A stretch of 64,000 nt of DNA from Plotosus lineatus. Its lineage: Eukaryota; Chordata; Actinopteri; Siluriformes; Plotosidae. The notes below the pieces were generated by a model. It searched no databases. It was not told where the DNA came from and worked only from the letters and a program-made list of their open reading frames with translations. The stretch is taken from assembly GCA_024760905.1 (NCBI GenBank), contig CM045734.1, positions 44,306,064 to 44,370,063 of the forward strand, written 5' to 3'. Of this stretch, positions 11,192 to 23,140 are shown one piece after another (positions within the stretch are counted from its first letter, which is position 1; each line of letters begins with the position of its first letter). Position numbers and translations under genes: made by a program.

Positions 11192-11973
11192 TCACACACA
11201 CTCACACACACTGCATGGGAGTTGTTCTCTCAGTGGATTCCTTTCCTGAAAATCTGCTTGCTAAATCCGCTTGTAGGTCTGTGGCTCATTCCTGATAGTG
11301 TTTTTCACATCCACGAGGCACAGATGTTCTCTCCCTGTAGTCTTGGTAAGAGCTAAGAAAACAAATATTTCCCATAACTCTTGAAACATTTTGTTCCATT
11401 CTAATGAGTTGTTGTAATCATTAGAAGAAAAAAGTATGTCATGGAATAAATGGCTCTGTTAAGTGAATTCTGCAGCAATATATGATAATAACTGAGATAA
11501 TAAATGTTATTGTGTCATGATGTTTACAGAAATTCAGCTAACAAAAGTCATCTAAATGTGCCATGTTTGTCCCAAATACTTGTTTTTACATTTTTTCAAT
11601 AACCTTTCAGCTTACAAAACAAAAGGAATTGAGAGTTTATGAGCACAGTATGGAGCGAATGGGAAGGGACCTTCTGAAATCATGTTGGACTTCAAAGATT
11701 GTGAAGTGAACCCCAAACATACTTAAGGAATGAACCCAATTCGTATCTAGTTTCATTCGTAAACCAAATTTCCATCTATATCAATGATGATGTCATGTTT
11801 GCTAACACTATTTTTGATATTTATACAATTTTCTTCAAACAACCATGACACTTCTCCGTTAAACACATAATGGCGTATTGTCATTTTTCTGATTAAGTAT
11901 ATACTACACAGGAATGGCACAATTGCTATCTCAGGGTAGCACTGAATGAGGTGAAATATGCTATTCAGGTCTA
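10833..11973. other. noncoding sequence with a (CA)n tract
   Basis: A (CA)n run lies at about 11116-11211. Nothing else recognisable: no coding frame and no SINE body. Confidence 0.5.
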
Positions 11974-14534
11974 ATCATGGTGTGGATGGGAAGAGAAATG
12001 GAGTAGGAGTCATCTTGAAGGAGGGGTTGGTCAGGAATGTTCTAAAAGTGAAAAGAGTGTCAGAATGATGAGTCTCAAGTTAGAAATTGAAGGTGTGATG
12101 TTCACTGTTGTTAGTGCTTATGCCCCACAGGCAGGATGTGAGCTAGAACGGAAGGAGAGATTCTGGAGTGACTTAGACGAAGTGATGCAGAGTACCCCCA
12201 GAGGTGAAAGAGTGGTCATTAGTGCAGACTTCAATGGACATGTTGGTGCAGGCAACAGAGGGGACGAAGAAGTGATGGGTAGGTTTGGTATCCAGGACAG
12301 GAACACAGAAGGACAGATGTTGATCGATTTTGCAAAAAGGCTGGAAATGGCTGTGGTGAATACTTTCTTCAAGAAGAGACAGGAGCATAAGGTGACTGAT
12401 CAAAGCAGAGGTAGGAGCACACAGGTAGACTACATCTTGTGCAGGCGATGCAGTGTGAAGGAAGTCAGTGACTGCAAAGTAGTAGTGGGTGAGAGTGTTG
12501 CCAAACAGCATAGGATGGTGGTGTACAGGATGACGCTGATGGTGAGGAAGGCGAAGAAGGCAAAGGCAGAGCAGAAGACAAAGTGGTGGGAGCTGAAAAA
12601 GGAAGAGGGTCGTGTTGTCTTCAAGGAGGAGTTGAAATAGGCTTTGGGTGGTCAGGATGTGCTTCCAGATGACTGGACAACCACAGCAAATGTGATCAGG
12701 GAGACAGGTAGGAGAGTACTTGGTATGTCCTCTGGAAGGAAAGGAGATAAGGAGACTTGGTGGTGGAATGAGGAAGTGCAGGAGTGTGTACAAAGGAAGA
12801 GGTTAGCTAAGAAGAAGTGGGACATTGAGAGGACCAAAGAGAGTAAACAAGAGTACAGGGAGACACAGCGTAAGATGAAAGTAGCGGTGGCAAAGGCCAA
12901 ACAGAGGGCGTATGATGACTTGTATGATAGGTTGGACAGTAAAGAGGGAGAAAATGATCTATACAGGTTGGCAGAGATGGGAAGGATGTGCAGCAAGTTA
13001 GATTGATAAAGAACAGAGAGGGAAATGTATTGACTGATGACAGAAGTGTGCTGGGAAGATGGACAGAGTACTTTGAAGAGCTGATGAATGAGGAAAATGA
13101 GAGAGACAAAAGAGTAGAAGAGGTGACCGTCAAGGACCAGGAAGTAGCAAAGATTAGTAAAAGTGAAGTGAGGAGGGCACTGAAGAGGATGAAGAATGGA
13201 AAGGCAGTTGGACCCGATCATATACCTGTGGAGGTATGGAAGTGTCTCGGAGAGGTAGCAGTAGATTTTCTGACAAGAATATTCAACAAGGACTTAGAGA
13301 GTGAGCAGATGCCAGAGGAGTGGAGGAGAAGTGTGCTGGTGCCCATTTTTAAGAACAAGGGAGATGTGCAGAGTTGTGGCAACTACAGAGGGATAAAGTT
13401 GATGAGCCATACGATGAAGTTATGGGAAAGAATAGTGGAAGTTAGACTAAGGGCAGAGGTCAGCATTTGTGAAGAACAGTTTGGTTTTCATGCTAAGGAA
13501 GAGCACCACAGATGCAGTGTTTGCTTTGAGGATGTTAATAGAGAAGTACAGAGGTCAGAGGGAGCTGCATTGTGCCTTTGTGGATCTGGAAAAAGCATAT
13601 GACAGGGTGCCAAGAGAAGAACTATGGTATTGCAGGAGGAAGTCTGGAGTGGCACAGAAGTATGTTAGAGTGGTGCAGGACATGTATGAGAGATGTAAGA
13701 CAGTGATGAGGTGTGACCGATGAATTCAAGGTGGAGATGGGACTGCTATGTTTGTAGATGACATTGTGATCTGTAGTGAGAGCAGAGAACAAGTGGAGGA
13801 AAATCTAGAGAGGTGGAGGTATGCCCTGGAAAGGAGAAGAATGAAGGTTAGCCTCAGTAAATCAGAATACATGTGTGTGAATGAGAAGGACCCAGGAGGT
13901 ACGGTGATGTTACAGGGAGCGGGAGATAAGGAAGGTGGAGATTTTAAGTACTTAGGCTCAACAATCCAGACCAATGGAGAGTGTGGAAAAGAGGTGAAGA
14001 AGCATGTGCAGGCAGGTTGGAATAGTTGGAGAAAAGTGTCCGGTGTGATGTGCAATAGGAGAGTATCAGCAAGAATGAAAGGAAAAGTGTACAAGACGGT
14101 GATGAGGCCAGCGATGTTGTATGGTTTCGAAACAGTGGCGCTGAGGAAAAGACAGGAGGCAGAGCTGGAGGTAGCAGAGATGAAAATGTTGAGGTTCTCT
14201 CTGGGAGTAACGAGGATGGATAGGATCAGAAATGAGTACATCAGAGGGACAGCCCATGTAAGATGTTTTGGAGACAAAGTCAGAGAGGCTAGATTGAGAT
14301 AGCTTGGACATGTACAGCGGAGGGATAGTGAATATATTGGCAGTAGGATGCTGAGGTTGGAACTACCAGGCAGAAGGCCTAGAGGAAGACCAAAGAAGAG
14401 ATTTATGGATGTGGGGAAGGAAGACATGAAGGTCGTTGGCATAACAGAAGAAGATGCAGAGGACAGGGTGAGATGGAGGCGGATGATTTGCTGTGGTGAC
14501 CCCTGAAGGGAACAGGTGAAAGGAAAAGAAGAAG
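11974..14534 (+). pseudogene. RTE-clade LINE, copy R2, 5'-truncated and broken
   Basis: It starts within the endonuclease (HGVDGKRNGVGV region) and ends in the usual CCCCTGAAGGGAACAG plus AAGAAGAAG. Candidate flanking repeats AGGTCTA are short. Frame breaks occur at a TAG near 12638, near 12980, near 13490 and in the reverse transcriptase. About 110 bp between the EFKVE and FADD regions are deleted (around 13739-13747), removing the [10 protein letters not shown] motif. The catalytic FADD is FVDD (13751-13762), an A-to-V change. A further TAG lies near 14300. This is an inactive copy. Confidence 0.9.
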
Positions 14535-14614
14535 GTCTACAAAATTCTTCAGGTCTTACAAAAGCCAAATTATATCATTTGCCTATAATTCTGCAATAAC
14601 ATTATTGATCAAAA

Positions 14615-14832
14615 ATTGTAAAGGGCAACAGGTGTCTTAGTCATGAGCACGTCCGGATCACAGCAAGAAGGCCTGGTTTCGATTCCCAGCTCGGGCGTTT
14701 CTGTGTGGAGTTTGCATGTTCTTCCCGTGCTTGCAAGGGTTTCCTCCGGGTACTCCGGTTTCCTCCCACAGTGCAAAAACATGCACAGTATACTGATAAT
14801 CACACAGTATACCAAATCGTCCCCAGGTATCA

Positions 14833-14903
<71 letters not shown>

Positions 14904-15024
14904 ATTGGGTGACTGTTGGCACTGCAATGGCCTGGCAAGCTGTCCAGGGTGTACCACGCCTTTGCCTGGAATTGGCTGAGATGGGCCCCAGTTCATTTTC
15001 TGAACTGAATGATGATGAATGAAT
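14615..15024 (+). mobile_element. SINE-D with (TG)n expansion
   Basis: CAGCAAGAAGGCCTGGTTTC, GTGTGGAGTTTGCATGTTCT and GGTTTCCTCCGGGTACTCCG are followed by (TG)n at 14836-14899, then GGCCTGGCAAGCTGTCCAGG and a GAATGATGATGAATGAA tail. The microsatellite sits at the same internal site as in other SINE-D copies. Confidence 0.85.
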
Positions 15025-15126
15025 TGTAAAGTAAATTGTAATCAGGGTGAGTCATCCAGAAGTGAAAAATCCTGTTCTCTGTTAAGTGATGAATTCTAGA
15101 CAAATTCCATGAAATTATTTATACAT

Positions 15127-15345
<219 letters not shown>

Positions 15346-15637
15346 ACACGCGCGTGTATTAAAATAATTTGATGGTAAGGGTATAACTTTAATTTTCGAG
15401 AATTACTTTTTTTCTGAAAAAAGGGACTTGAGTGGCTTGTTGTGAGATACATACCTCCAGTTATTAAATTGGGCAGCCATTTTCCCCACTAGCATTCTCT
15501 GGGAGGAGAGAGAAAGGAGAAACATAGATATGAAATAAGCTAGATCAGCTACACCCAGCAGACAGCCCTGTTGGTGGCGGATCTAGTTGCTGCCATCTTG
15601 GTCATCGCTACACACATTCAGATATGGCTTACAACAG

Positions 15638-15989
15638 CATAATTTCATTTTCTGAAACCGCTTAATCCTAATTAGGGCCAGAGAGAGGCTGCCGCCCATC
15701 TCAGCCAATTATGTGCGTGTGCAGGGTATACCCTGGACAGCTTTCCAGGATATTGTAGGGTATTAGCAGGCTGATGTCAACTCAATGGTCAACTCTTTAT
15801 GAATGATAGCAATGGTTTTTTAAATGTCTCTCCCCATGGACAGTGAGAGACATGGCTGGCTTTTGATAACCTAGGTATTCAGTAACCCAGTACTTGGTGA
15901 GAGCAGTGACAAATCGGTGATAATGGGGCTTCAACCTTTGACCTTGGGATGAGTAATCCAGAAACCTACTACCGAGCCATAATTGTCCC
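15638..15989 (-). mobile_element. SINE-B, old copy
   Basis: The whole family order is present on the minus strand but heavily substituted, with a short insertion near the head (ACCTAGGTATTCAGTAACCC). Confidence 0.75.
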
Positions 15990-16295
15990 AGTTTAAGTAA
16001 TGAAAAATTAAAATTAAATTTTTGACAGGTTATGAGCAGTGTCAAGACGAACCAAGATGGCGGGCAAGTGTAACCTTGTGGAGTAGCTTATCTTGTTTAA
16101 TATCTACGTAAAGGGGTAATGGTGCATGCGAGTCATGGAATAATCCTTCAATTTATCCAATGAATAAGGGTGAACAAGTTTTATAATAAAAGAATAACAA
16201 TAATTAGCACCAGGGACAAGAAATTATTTTAAATAATAATGGCAGAAAACGCCCGTTTGATCTGAATAAATTTAATATCATACTTCACCTCATTC

Positions 16296-16650
16296 GGGCA
16301 GTGGTGGTCTACTGGTATAGGGCGCTGGATCGCTGATCCAAAGGTTGGGGGTTCAAGTCCCACTCTCCACAAGGTTGTCACTGTCCCCCCCACAGTGCGG
16401 CTAACTGGGTTATCAAAGGCGGGCCATGTCTCTCACTGTCTATGGTGAGAGGCATGTAAAAGAACCATTGCTGACTTTCGTAAAGAGTAGCTGCAAAGTC
16501 GTCAGTGTGTTTCTGTCCCTTGATAAAAAGGGTTGTGACAGGAAGGGCATCTGACATAAAAACCTAGGTCAAATCAAATGTGCGAAACAGATGATTCGCT
16601 GTGGCGACTCCCGAGTAAAAGGGAAAAAAGCTGAAAGGAAGACAGACAGA
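16296..16650 (+). mobile_element. SINE-A, full length (reference copy)
   Basis: It is flanked by CTTCACCTCATTC (16283-16295) and CTTCGCCTCATTC (16651-16663). In order: tRNA-like head (16296-16369, A-box-like TGGTCTAGTGG, B-box-like GGGTTCAAGTCCC); a C-run; an unassigned body with GGTTATCAAAGGCGGGCCAT and AAAAGAACCATTGCTGAC; about 60 bp matching the RTE 5' leader (GACAGGAAGGGCATC, GACATAAAAACC); then the RTE 3' end (GATTCGCTGTGGCGAC, then AAGCTGAAAGG). It ends in an (AGAC)n tail. Transcription is presumably by RNA polymerase III from the internal boxes. Confidence 0.9.
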
Positions 16651-16759
16651 CTTCGCCTCATTCAATATTTGCATATCATCCGCCTCACAGTATTCCATAG
16701 AGACGGAATCTCATATCCTCACAATTTAACAAAATGCTGACATCATGCATATGAAGAAA

Positions 16760-16915
16760 GTTTGGTGGTGGAGCAGCGGTTACTGATCCAAAGGTTTTGG
16801 ATTGCAACACCATGCTGACACTGCTGGGCCTTGAGCAAGGCCCTTAATCCTCAGTTGCATAAAAAAATATATAAATGTAACGGCATCGGATAAGGGTGTC
16901 AAATATAAACTTAAA
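16760..16915 (+). mobile_element. SINE-G fragment
   Basis: It contains TGCTGGGCCTTGAGCAAGGC, CCTTAATCCTCAGTTGCATA and AAATGTAACGGCATCGGAT. The same block with a better preserved tail is at 56340-56462. The motif is widespread in fish SINEs and L2-like elements. Confidence 0.6.
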
Positions 16916-17252
16916 ATAAGAAAGCTATGCAGTACGGCTTTCACAAGTAAAAACTGTATTTAAACTGCGGAGGAATTTCAAAATGTTAGAATCAGGCATA
17001 TGTGGCCAATGTGAAGCTTTAGAAATGTCAATAATAAATCATAAAAAAAAGAGTTTTTAAAAAAATATCGAATGTTAAATAAGAATCAAATGATGCCGTA
17101 ATGGTGCGCACGTGAATATTGTGATAGAGCGCACACGCAGTCATGGTTTAAAACGCAAAAACAAATCACAGGAGGTTCATTTAATTTACTTTTCTTATTA
17201 CTATGCATTCACCTCAGGCTCACTTCATATTTTTCATCATTAGAATGTCTTG

Positions 17253-17473
17253 AGGGGCGGCATGGTAACTCAGTGCTTAGCACATCCGCCTCACAGCAAT
17301 AAGGTCCTGGGTTTGAGTCCCAGGCCTAGAAATTTTGTTTAGTTTGCATGTTCTCAGCATGTTTGGATAGGTTTCCTCCAGGTCCTCCTCCAACAGTCCA
17401 AACGTATGAGCGTTAGACTTTCTGGCTGTTCAAAATTACCCCAAATGTGGATATGTATGCGAATGGTTTTGTT

Positions 17474-17547
<74 letters not shown>

Positions 17548-17670
17548 GGCCCTGCGATAGCTTTTAAGGGTGTATCCTGCCTTCACCCACTGCCACTTGA
17601 GATAGACTCCAGACTCACTCTGATCGTAATTGGATTAAGCGGTTTGGAAAATTAGTGAGTGAAATTAGTG
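17253..17670 (+). mobile_element. SINE-D with (TG)n, 11-bp duplication
   Basis: Perfect AGAATGTCTTG repeats (17242-17252 and 17671-17681) flank it. The head GGGCGGCATGGTAACTCAGT, B-box GGGTTTGAGTCCC and 3' part are present. (TG)n at 17478-17546 occupies the usual internal position. Confidence 0.85.
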
Positions 17671-17817
17671 AGAATGTCTTGGAGACTATTCAGCAATATT
17701 TGCACAAGTAATTATTATTATCATTCGTTTTTGAGATATCGCTCGCATTTTTGCATAAGCTGTCCTTTTAAAAGGATTTAAACTGCAGTGATTTCCAGTA
17801 TAATTTTATCCTGTTTG

Positions 17818-17859
<42 letters not shown>

Positions 17860-18175
17860 TATCTCCAATTCTACAATAATATTTATTCTTAGTTTAGCAT
17901 CTTGTTATTTTTACTATGATGCCAAAGCTGAAGCAGCTCTGACTTCATGATGATATTAGTCCATAATGTGCTGACATACGGTCAGCAGAGGAGAATTCTA
18001 GACTGCAGTAAGTATTCACAGCGACACAATGACACAGGCATTCTATTATCCTCTGACTTTGCTAATTAACATTACTTTTCATCAAAATACATAAAGATGG
18101 TGGCTGAAATTAATATAGGGGTTTTATTCACTACTTTCTGCAAGGATTTTATTCACACCTGTAATGTATTAGCTG
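17671..18175. other. noncoding, (TG)n at 17820-17858
   Basis: AT-rich sequence with one dinucleotide run. No gene seen. Confidence 0.5.
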
Positions 18176-18608
18176 TACAGGGATCCCTCACTTTGGACGG
18201 TTAATGGGAGCGAGACCGAGACCCCCGCGACCGCCGATTTCCGCAAAGTAGGATCGACCCTCCTGACTGACGTATACGTACATGTATATGTGTATATAAT
18301 ATCAATAAATACATATTCAACACTATAAATGCTTTTAGTTGCTACTATAATGCATAAGATGTAAATAAACTATAAATACACACACATACACTCAGATGCG
18401 CACCTCACATAAAAATGAAAGTAGTTTTGTTGGGGGGTGTTTGTTTTGTTGTTTTTTTTTTTTTGCATAATTGGCCTTGTTTTGCGGCATTTTCCTTAAC
18501 TTTTTTTTTTTCAATTTTTGCTTAATTTCCTTATTTTTTTAAAATTTTCGATGAAAACCTGTGATGCACTGAAGCCGCTGAAGCTCGAAGTAGCGACGGA
18601 TCACTGTA
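18176..18608 (+). mobile_element. pogo/Tigger-type MITE, copy 3, complete
   Basis: It runs from TACAGGGATCCCTCACTTTG to AGTAGCGACGGATCACTGTA, with TA at both ends. It shares the whole internal sequence with copies 1 and 2 (for example GTTTTGTTGGGGGGTGTTTG and GGCCTTGTTTTGCGGC). Confidence 0.75.
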
Positions 18609-19334
18609 TTATGAACTGCCCTAGTTTTCAGTTGGGTTTGAATCCATAGACGAAAGGTATTTTTCATACCTGGCTTATTTCGGCTCCGTCCGTCTGAGCA
18701 ATATGTAAAAGCTTCAAATGAACTCAGACCCAAAAGCCGGCCCAACTCATCCCAATCTCGTATGTTGACACACTGCAAATGCAAGGCCCAGCCAGCATGC
18801 TTCTCAAAAGTTATTGCTTTTTAAAACAATTTTGACCCAAAATATTTTTGTACATTGCTCAGTTCATGTTACATCTGAGCTGAGATGTGGAGTTGTGTGG
18901 TCAGAGGACACACGCGCTCTCTTTGACACTTGGAAGAGGGAATCATTTGCAGTCCATTAAAAACACTGAACTCTTTGCGCAGACTACAGAAATTTGAAGG
19001 TCAGTGGGTTCACAATGACCTATAAACAATGCTGGCTCAAGGTTATATTTGCTTTTCTGTATTATTGTGTAATACTATGAAGTACATGGTAAGTCAGGTG
19101 CAGCCAGCCTGCTCCAGAAGAAATTATCCACAAATCTTGGTGGTTATTGGTCTTACTCCAAAAGAAACAAATGAGAAATGGGAAGTGAACAAGGGTTTCA
19201 TAAGAGCTAAAGAGAGTTGACTACACTTTCCAAACCAGGGAAAATGTGCATGCAAAAATAAAAAGAAAGTTCTCATTTTAAGGCTACTTTCTGGATCACT
19301 TAAAAGAAACTGAGCCCAGTTCTTAAAAAAAAAG
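18609..19334. other. no recognised feature
   Basis: No convincing coding frame, terminal repeat or SINE motif. Possibly unique sequence. Confidence 0.45.
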
Positions 19335-19436
19335 TGACACAAAGGTTAACATGTCTGCCTCACAGCAAGAAGGTCCTGGGTTTGGGTACTGAGCTCGGCA
19401 AGGATATTACTGTGTGGTATTTTTTTGTATGGTATT

Positions 19437-19680
19437 AGATTTATATAGCGCTCCATCTACACTACATGCTCAAAGCGCACCCCGGTGCCCCGGGCACCCA
19501 TCGCCACTGTAGAGCGCCAGTTATTGTGTTGTTCTATCCTTTGATGCTGAGCACCAAGCAGGAAGCAACAACTCCCAAATTTTAACATCTTATGGTATGA
19601 CGCGGCCGGATTCGAATTCCGACCTTCCAGAGGATAAAGCGGACGCTCTACCAGCTGAGCTAAATCCCCGGTCTGGTAAA
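19437..19680 (-). mobile_element. SINE-F (tRNA-headed)
   Basis: The minus strand begins GGGGATTTAGCTCAGCTGGT, a typical tRNA D-arm, with B-box GAATTCGAATCC. The body includes GGGAGTTGTTGCTTCCTGCT and the 3' end GGAGCGCTATATAAATCT. It is not a tRNA gene because no proper acceptor stem closes it. Confidence 0.7.
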
Positions 19681-19681
19681 T

Positions 19682-19972
19682 TAAAAAAGGTAAAGTCTGT
19701 TGGGTTTTTACACCCGAGCCTAGTGGCTCATCAGGCCGGTGCTTATCCTCGGTTTCCGTAGCGTGAAGCGACCAGGAGTTCAACTGCTCCTGGATGGGAT
19801 GCTCGTCCATCACAAGTTACCTTCCCAGTATATTTTTACTGGTACCCATTTATACTGCTGGGTGAACAGAGGCACACTTGTGGTTAAGACCTTGCCCAGG
19901 GGGTCTTAGCACAATAGGGGTCAAACTGGGATTTGAACACACAACTTCCCAATAATGAGCTGGCCTCACTGT
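19682..19972 (-). mobile_element. SINE-E (tRNA-Met-like head)
   Basis: Inverse of the copies at 52493 and 52810. The shared blocks are CCAGCAGTATAAATGGGTAC, CAGTAAAAATATACTGGGAA, GGATAAGCACCGGCC and TGAGCCACTAGGCTCG. Confidence 0.75.
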
Positions 19973-20118
19973 TACTGCGTGGGTTTTTGTTATTATTCTT
20001 CTATGATTGTGTGTATGTCCTCTGGGTGCTCCAATTTCCTCCCATAGTCCAAAGACATGAATATTAGGCTAACTGCAGGTTCCAGTTTGGCCCTAGGAAT
20101 GTATGTTGGCCCTGGATT

Positions 20119-20487
20119 CGAACCTTGTAGATGCGTCACTTGGGAGCCCTCAATCAGCCAATCTTATGGCAGCAGTCTGTAGGTTAATTGGCCATTCTAA
20201 ATTGACCGTAGATTCTCTCCTGCAGCGGCACTGGAACCCAGTCGTATCGGCACTTGCCTTTCCATTGGATCCTTCCGGTGGCGCCGAGACGGGGGACTTG
20301 CTGCTTGGGTAACAGCCTGTCCCTCATTACTCCCTACCCAGGCTCTGCACACTGGGGAGTATCACCAGCCGGGATACCAACCAGAGCGCAGCCATAGTCC
20401 TTCGGGACTGACGGAGGCCTACCATACCATGGCAGCAGTGCATAAGGACCATGCAGATCTAGATTACAAGCTGCGGTTAGTTATTAT
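20119..20487. other. unassigned GC-richer segment
   Basis: It includes a SINE-D-like snippet (GTCTGTAGGTTAATTGGCCA) and a block with CCTTCCGGTGGCGCCGAGAC and CTCTGCACACTGGGGAGTAT that looks like LINE leader sequence but that I cannot assign. Confidence 0.35.
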
Positions 20488-20745
20488 AGGTGGCACGGTG
20501 GGCAAGTGGTTAGCACGTTAACCTTACAACAAAAAAGTGGTGGGAATCTCTGTGTCCAGATTGCATGTACTCCCGTGCTTGTATAGGTTTCCTCTGAGTT
20601 CTTGAATTTCCTCCCACAGTCCAAAGACACACACATTTGGCTAATTAGCTGTTCCAAATTATCCCTAGGTGTGAATGTTGGAGTGAATGGTTGGGCCTGT
20701 GGGCTGGCGAGCTGTTACCCTACTCTTGGAAAAACCACCGGCTTT
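20488..20745 (+). mobile_element. SINE-D, 3'-truncated
   Basis: Head GGTGGCACGGTGGGCAAGTG, then TTGCATGTACTCCCGTGCTT, CACAGTCCAAAGACACACAC and GGGCTGGCGAGCTGTTACCC. The 3' tail is missing. Confidence 0.75.
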
Positions 20746-21039
20746 TCAAGATGCTTGGTTGTTCAAGGTCGTGTCCCCTGCATTTTTATTTCATCATTTT
20801 AACACTGCTTTTTAAATGTATTTCTCCATTACATGATATCAACATCCATCTGTTTCTTTAATGTGCAACATTATTTGGCTTAGAATAGAACAATGTGTAC
20901 CCATTTATTTTATGAGTTCTAATGGCCCTATGAGAATAATTTCTGAAAGAAAATGCAATGTTTTCTTTAGCTTTCACCAGTACTAACTGTAAAATTCAAA
21001 CCACTCTAAGTTTACATGACACATCTGAGTTGTCCAAAT

Positions 21040-21362
21040 GTTAATCCGACTTGGGTTGCAGGGAGGCTGGAGCCTGTCCCAGGTGAAGGCAGGGTACACC
21101 GTGAACAGCTCATCAGCCCCCCGCACGGTAAAACACACACACACACAACCATTCACACTCACGCCCAGGGGAAATTTGAAACAGCCAATTAGCCTAATGT
21201 GCATGCCTTTTGGACGGTGGGAGAAAACTGCAGTACTCAGAGGAAACCCATACAAGCTCAGGGAGTACATGCAATCTCCACACACAAACACCTAGGCCGG
21301 TAATCAAGCCCAGGACCTTCTTGGTGTGAGGTAAACATACTACTCCACAACCGTGCCACCCA
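21040..21362 (-). mobile_element. SINE-D
   Basis: The minus strand has GGTGGCACGGTTGTGGAGTA, CAAGAAGGTCCTGGGCTTGA, the middle body and a short (TG)n at the internal site (21131-21148), then the 3' part. Confidence 0.8.
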
Positions 21363-22185
21363 GGTATTTTACAATCTCTGATTAAATCAACAATTAATTT
21401 TTTTTTCATTATTTTAAGTTAATCTGGCAGCATTTAAACTTCAGTTTATGGTGAACACCATCTTCCTTTCGCTTTGTTCTCTTCCTCTTCTGCATAAGTC
21501 ACCTCCCAAGTGGACAACAAACAACCCAGAGCTTGTGCCAAGAGACTGAGGAATGCTGCAGCCTTCACATCGCATTCTCCTTCTACAAACACAACAACAA
21601 CAAACATACCAAAGGCTTAATGTTTGCTGGTCCACCCCTTTGTTGACAGAGGGATCGCCACCTCTGTAAGCATGTTTTAAGAAACTAAAGATCCTCAGAT
21701 TTATTGTTTTCTTGTTTCTGTTGCAAAGAGAAAACCAATAGCTTTTTTCCTTCAAGTGTGGGTCAAAGTCCTGGCTTACGAAGTAAGCACAAATAACCCA
21801 AAGTGCTTGGTGTTGCGTGAGTCTCACCAAAACAATACGACGCCTAAATACGACCAAAGTACCTTTTTCACACTCAGCCAGCGGCTTTATTAGCGTATTA
21901 GGTGGGAAAGTCTGGCATGTTGCCCAACACATAACAGAGGTGGCCTTGTTGCATACCAAACGAGGTGTACCCTGGCACTCAGTCACTTACACAGAATCAA
22001 GCAAAACATTTTTTTTTCTTTTGAGGCAGCGGAGAATTAGTTTAAAGCCTCACATATGGAACTTGTTACGGTCCTTGGAGACGAAGCAGCCAAGGCCAAG
22101 ACAAATGCTGTAATGAGGTGCACACACCAACGCATGCAGAGATATAAAACAACCTCCTGAAATATTAGACAATAATGGTATGGGT

Positions 22186-22235
<50 letters not shown>

Positions 22236-22594
22236 CACAGCATACGTATGTTTAAAAGCGTACTTACATGGACGATGTTTACAAAAGCTGAACATGGAAC
22301 AAGAATTAATGGTATAGTTCCTCATAATTCAAAACATTCACGCTATATGCTTTTCTCCTCTGCCTACCCGTTTTCAGGACAGGTTGACAATAGTAGGTCG
22401 TATTCCTAGACTGAAGGAAAGGGTTTATCATGCTATTGCTGGCCAGTCTTCTACACAAATTGGTTAAAGGTGCAACGGTTAATTTTCTTTCCATTGTGGT
22501 ATAGATAATGAAATAAATATGTAGAGTATGGTCTTTGGAATAATATCAATGTTTATACAGTATGTGTGTGGATGAGAAAACTGTGGAACGATCA
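21363..22594. other. no supported gene; (TG)n at 22187-22229
   Basis: A 181-codon minus-strand frame (21441-21986) is cysteine-rich and shows no family I recognise. The block around 21810-21970 (GCGGCTTTATTAGCGTATTA) could be an LTR fragment, but I see no matching ends. Confidence 0.4.
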
Positions 22595-22868
22595 GAACTG
22601 CTCATCTTTGTTTACATGTTTTTCACATAGTTCATTGGCGTAGGAACTAATTTTCTTTATCTTTATGAGATCCTTACCGTCACGTGACGTTTGGCTGAAT
22701 AGATCAACACGTACTGGACTCCTTGTCATCTCCAGAGAGCTTTCCTCACATTGATGAATGCTGCTTTGCCTCGCCCTGGCGATGTTGGTGGTGTAGTCAG
22801 GGAATATAGTGATGTGATTCCTGTTGTGACTGAATGGAGCCCTGTATCTTGCTTTCCTTAAAATCTCC
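22595..22868 (-). pseudogene. L1-type ORF1 C-terminal fragment
   Basis: The minus-strand frame reads EILRKARYRAPFSHNRNHIT then IFPDYTTNIARARQSS. This resembles the C-terminal RNA-binding domain of L1 ORF1 proteins, which has the order ILRKAR, a short gap, IFPDxS and xxRR. The continuation DGKDLIKIKKISSYANELC fits the usual F-x-S-x-x-E-A end only loosely. No ORF2 follows, and a SINE-D abuts its 5' side. Confidence 0.5.
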
Positions 22869-22869
22869 A

Positions 22870-22965
22870 CACACTCACTCTCTCACTCATTTGCCGAACC
22901 GCTTAATTGTATGAGAATCAAGGGAAGGCTGCAGCTGATCTCAGCTGATAGTCTATCACAGGGCA

Positions 22966-23020
<55 letters not shown>

Positions 23021-23044
23021 GACAGACAGACAGACATACAGACA

Positions 23045-23104
<60 letters not shown>

Positions 23105-23109
23105 GACAG

Positions 23110-23140
<31 letters not shown>

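Larger units (their letters stand above)
19335..20118 (+). mobile_element. SINE-D interrupted by SINE-F and SINE-E
   Basis: The head (TGTCTGCCTCACAGCAAGAA, GGTCCTGGGTTTGGGTACTG) ends near 19420. The body resumes near 19975 (GCGTGGGTTTTTGTT, CAATTTCCTCCCATAGTCC, AGACATGAATATTAGGCTAA). Two other SINEs lie between the halves. Confidence 0.75.

Noticed and set aside
16296..16369. tRNA gene
   Set aside because: The head has A- and B-box-like motifs but no acceptor stem closing at the right distance, and it occurs in many copies with SINE bodies. All tRNA-like segments here are SINE heads.
21441..21986. 181-codon minus-strand frame as a gene
   Set aside because: No domain, no promoter, no splice structure and no family resemblance; length alone is not enough in this composition.
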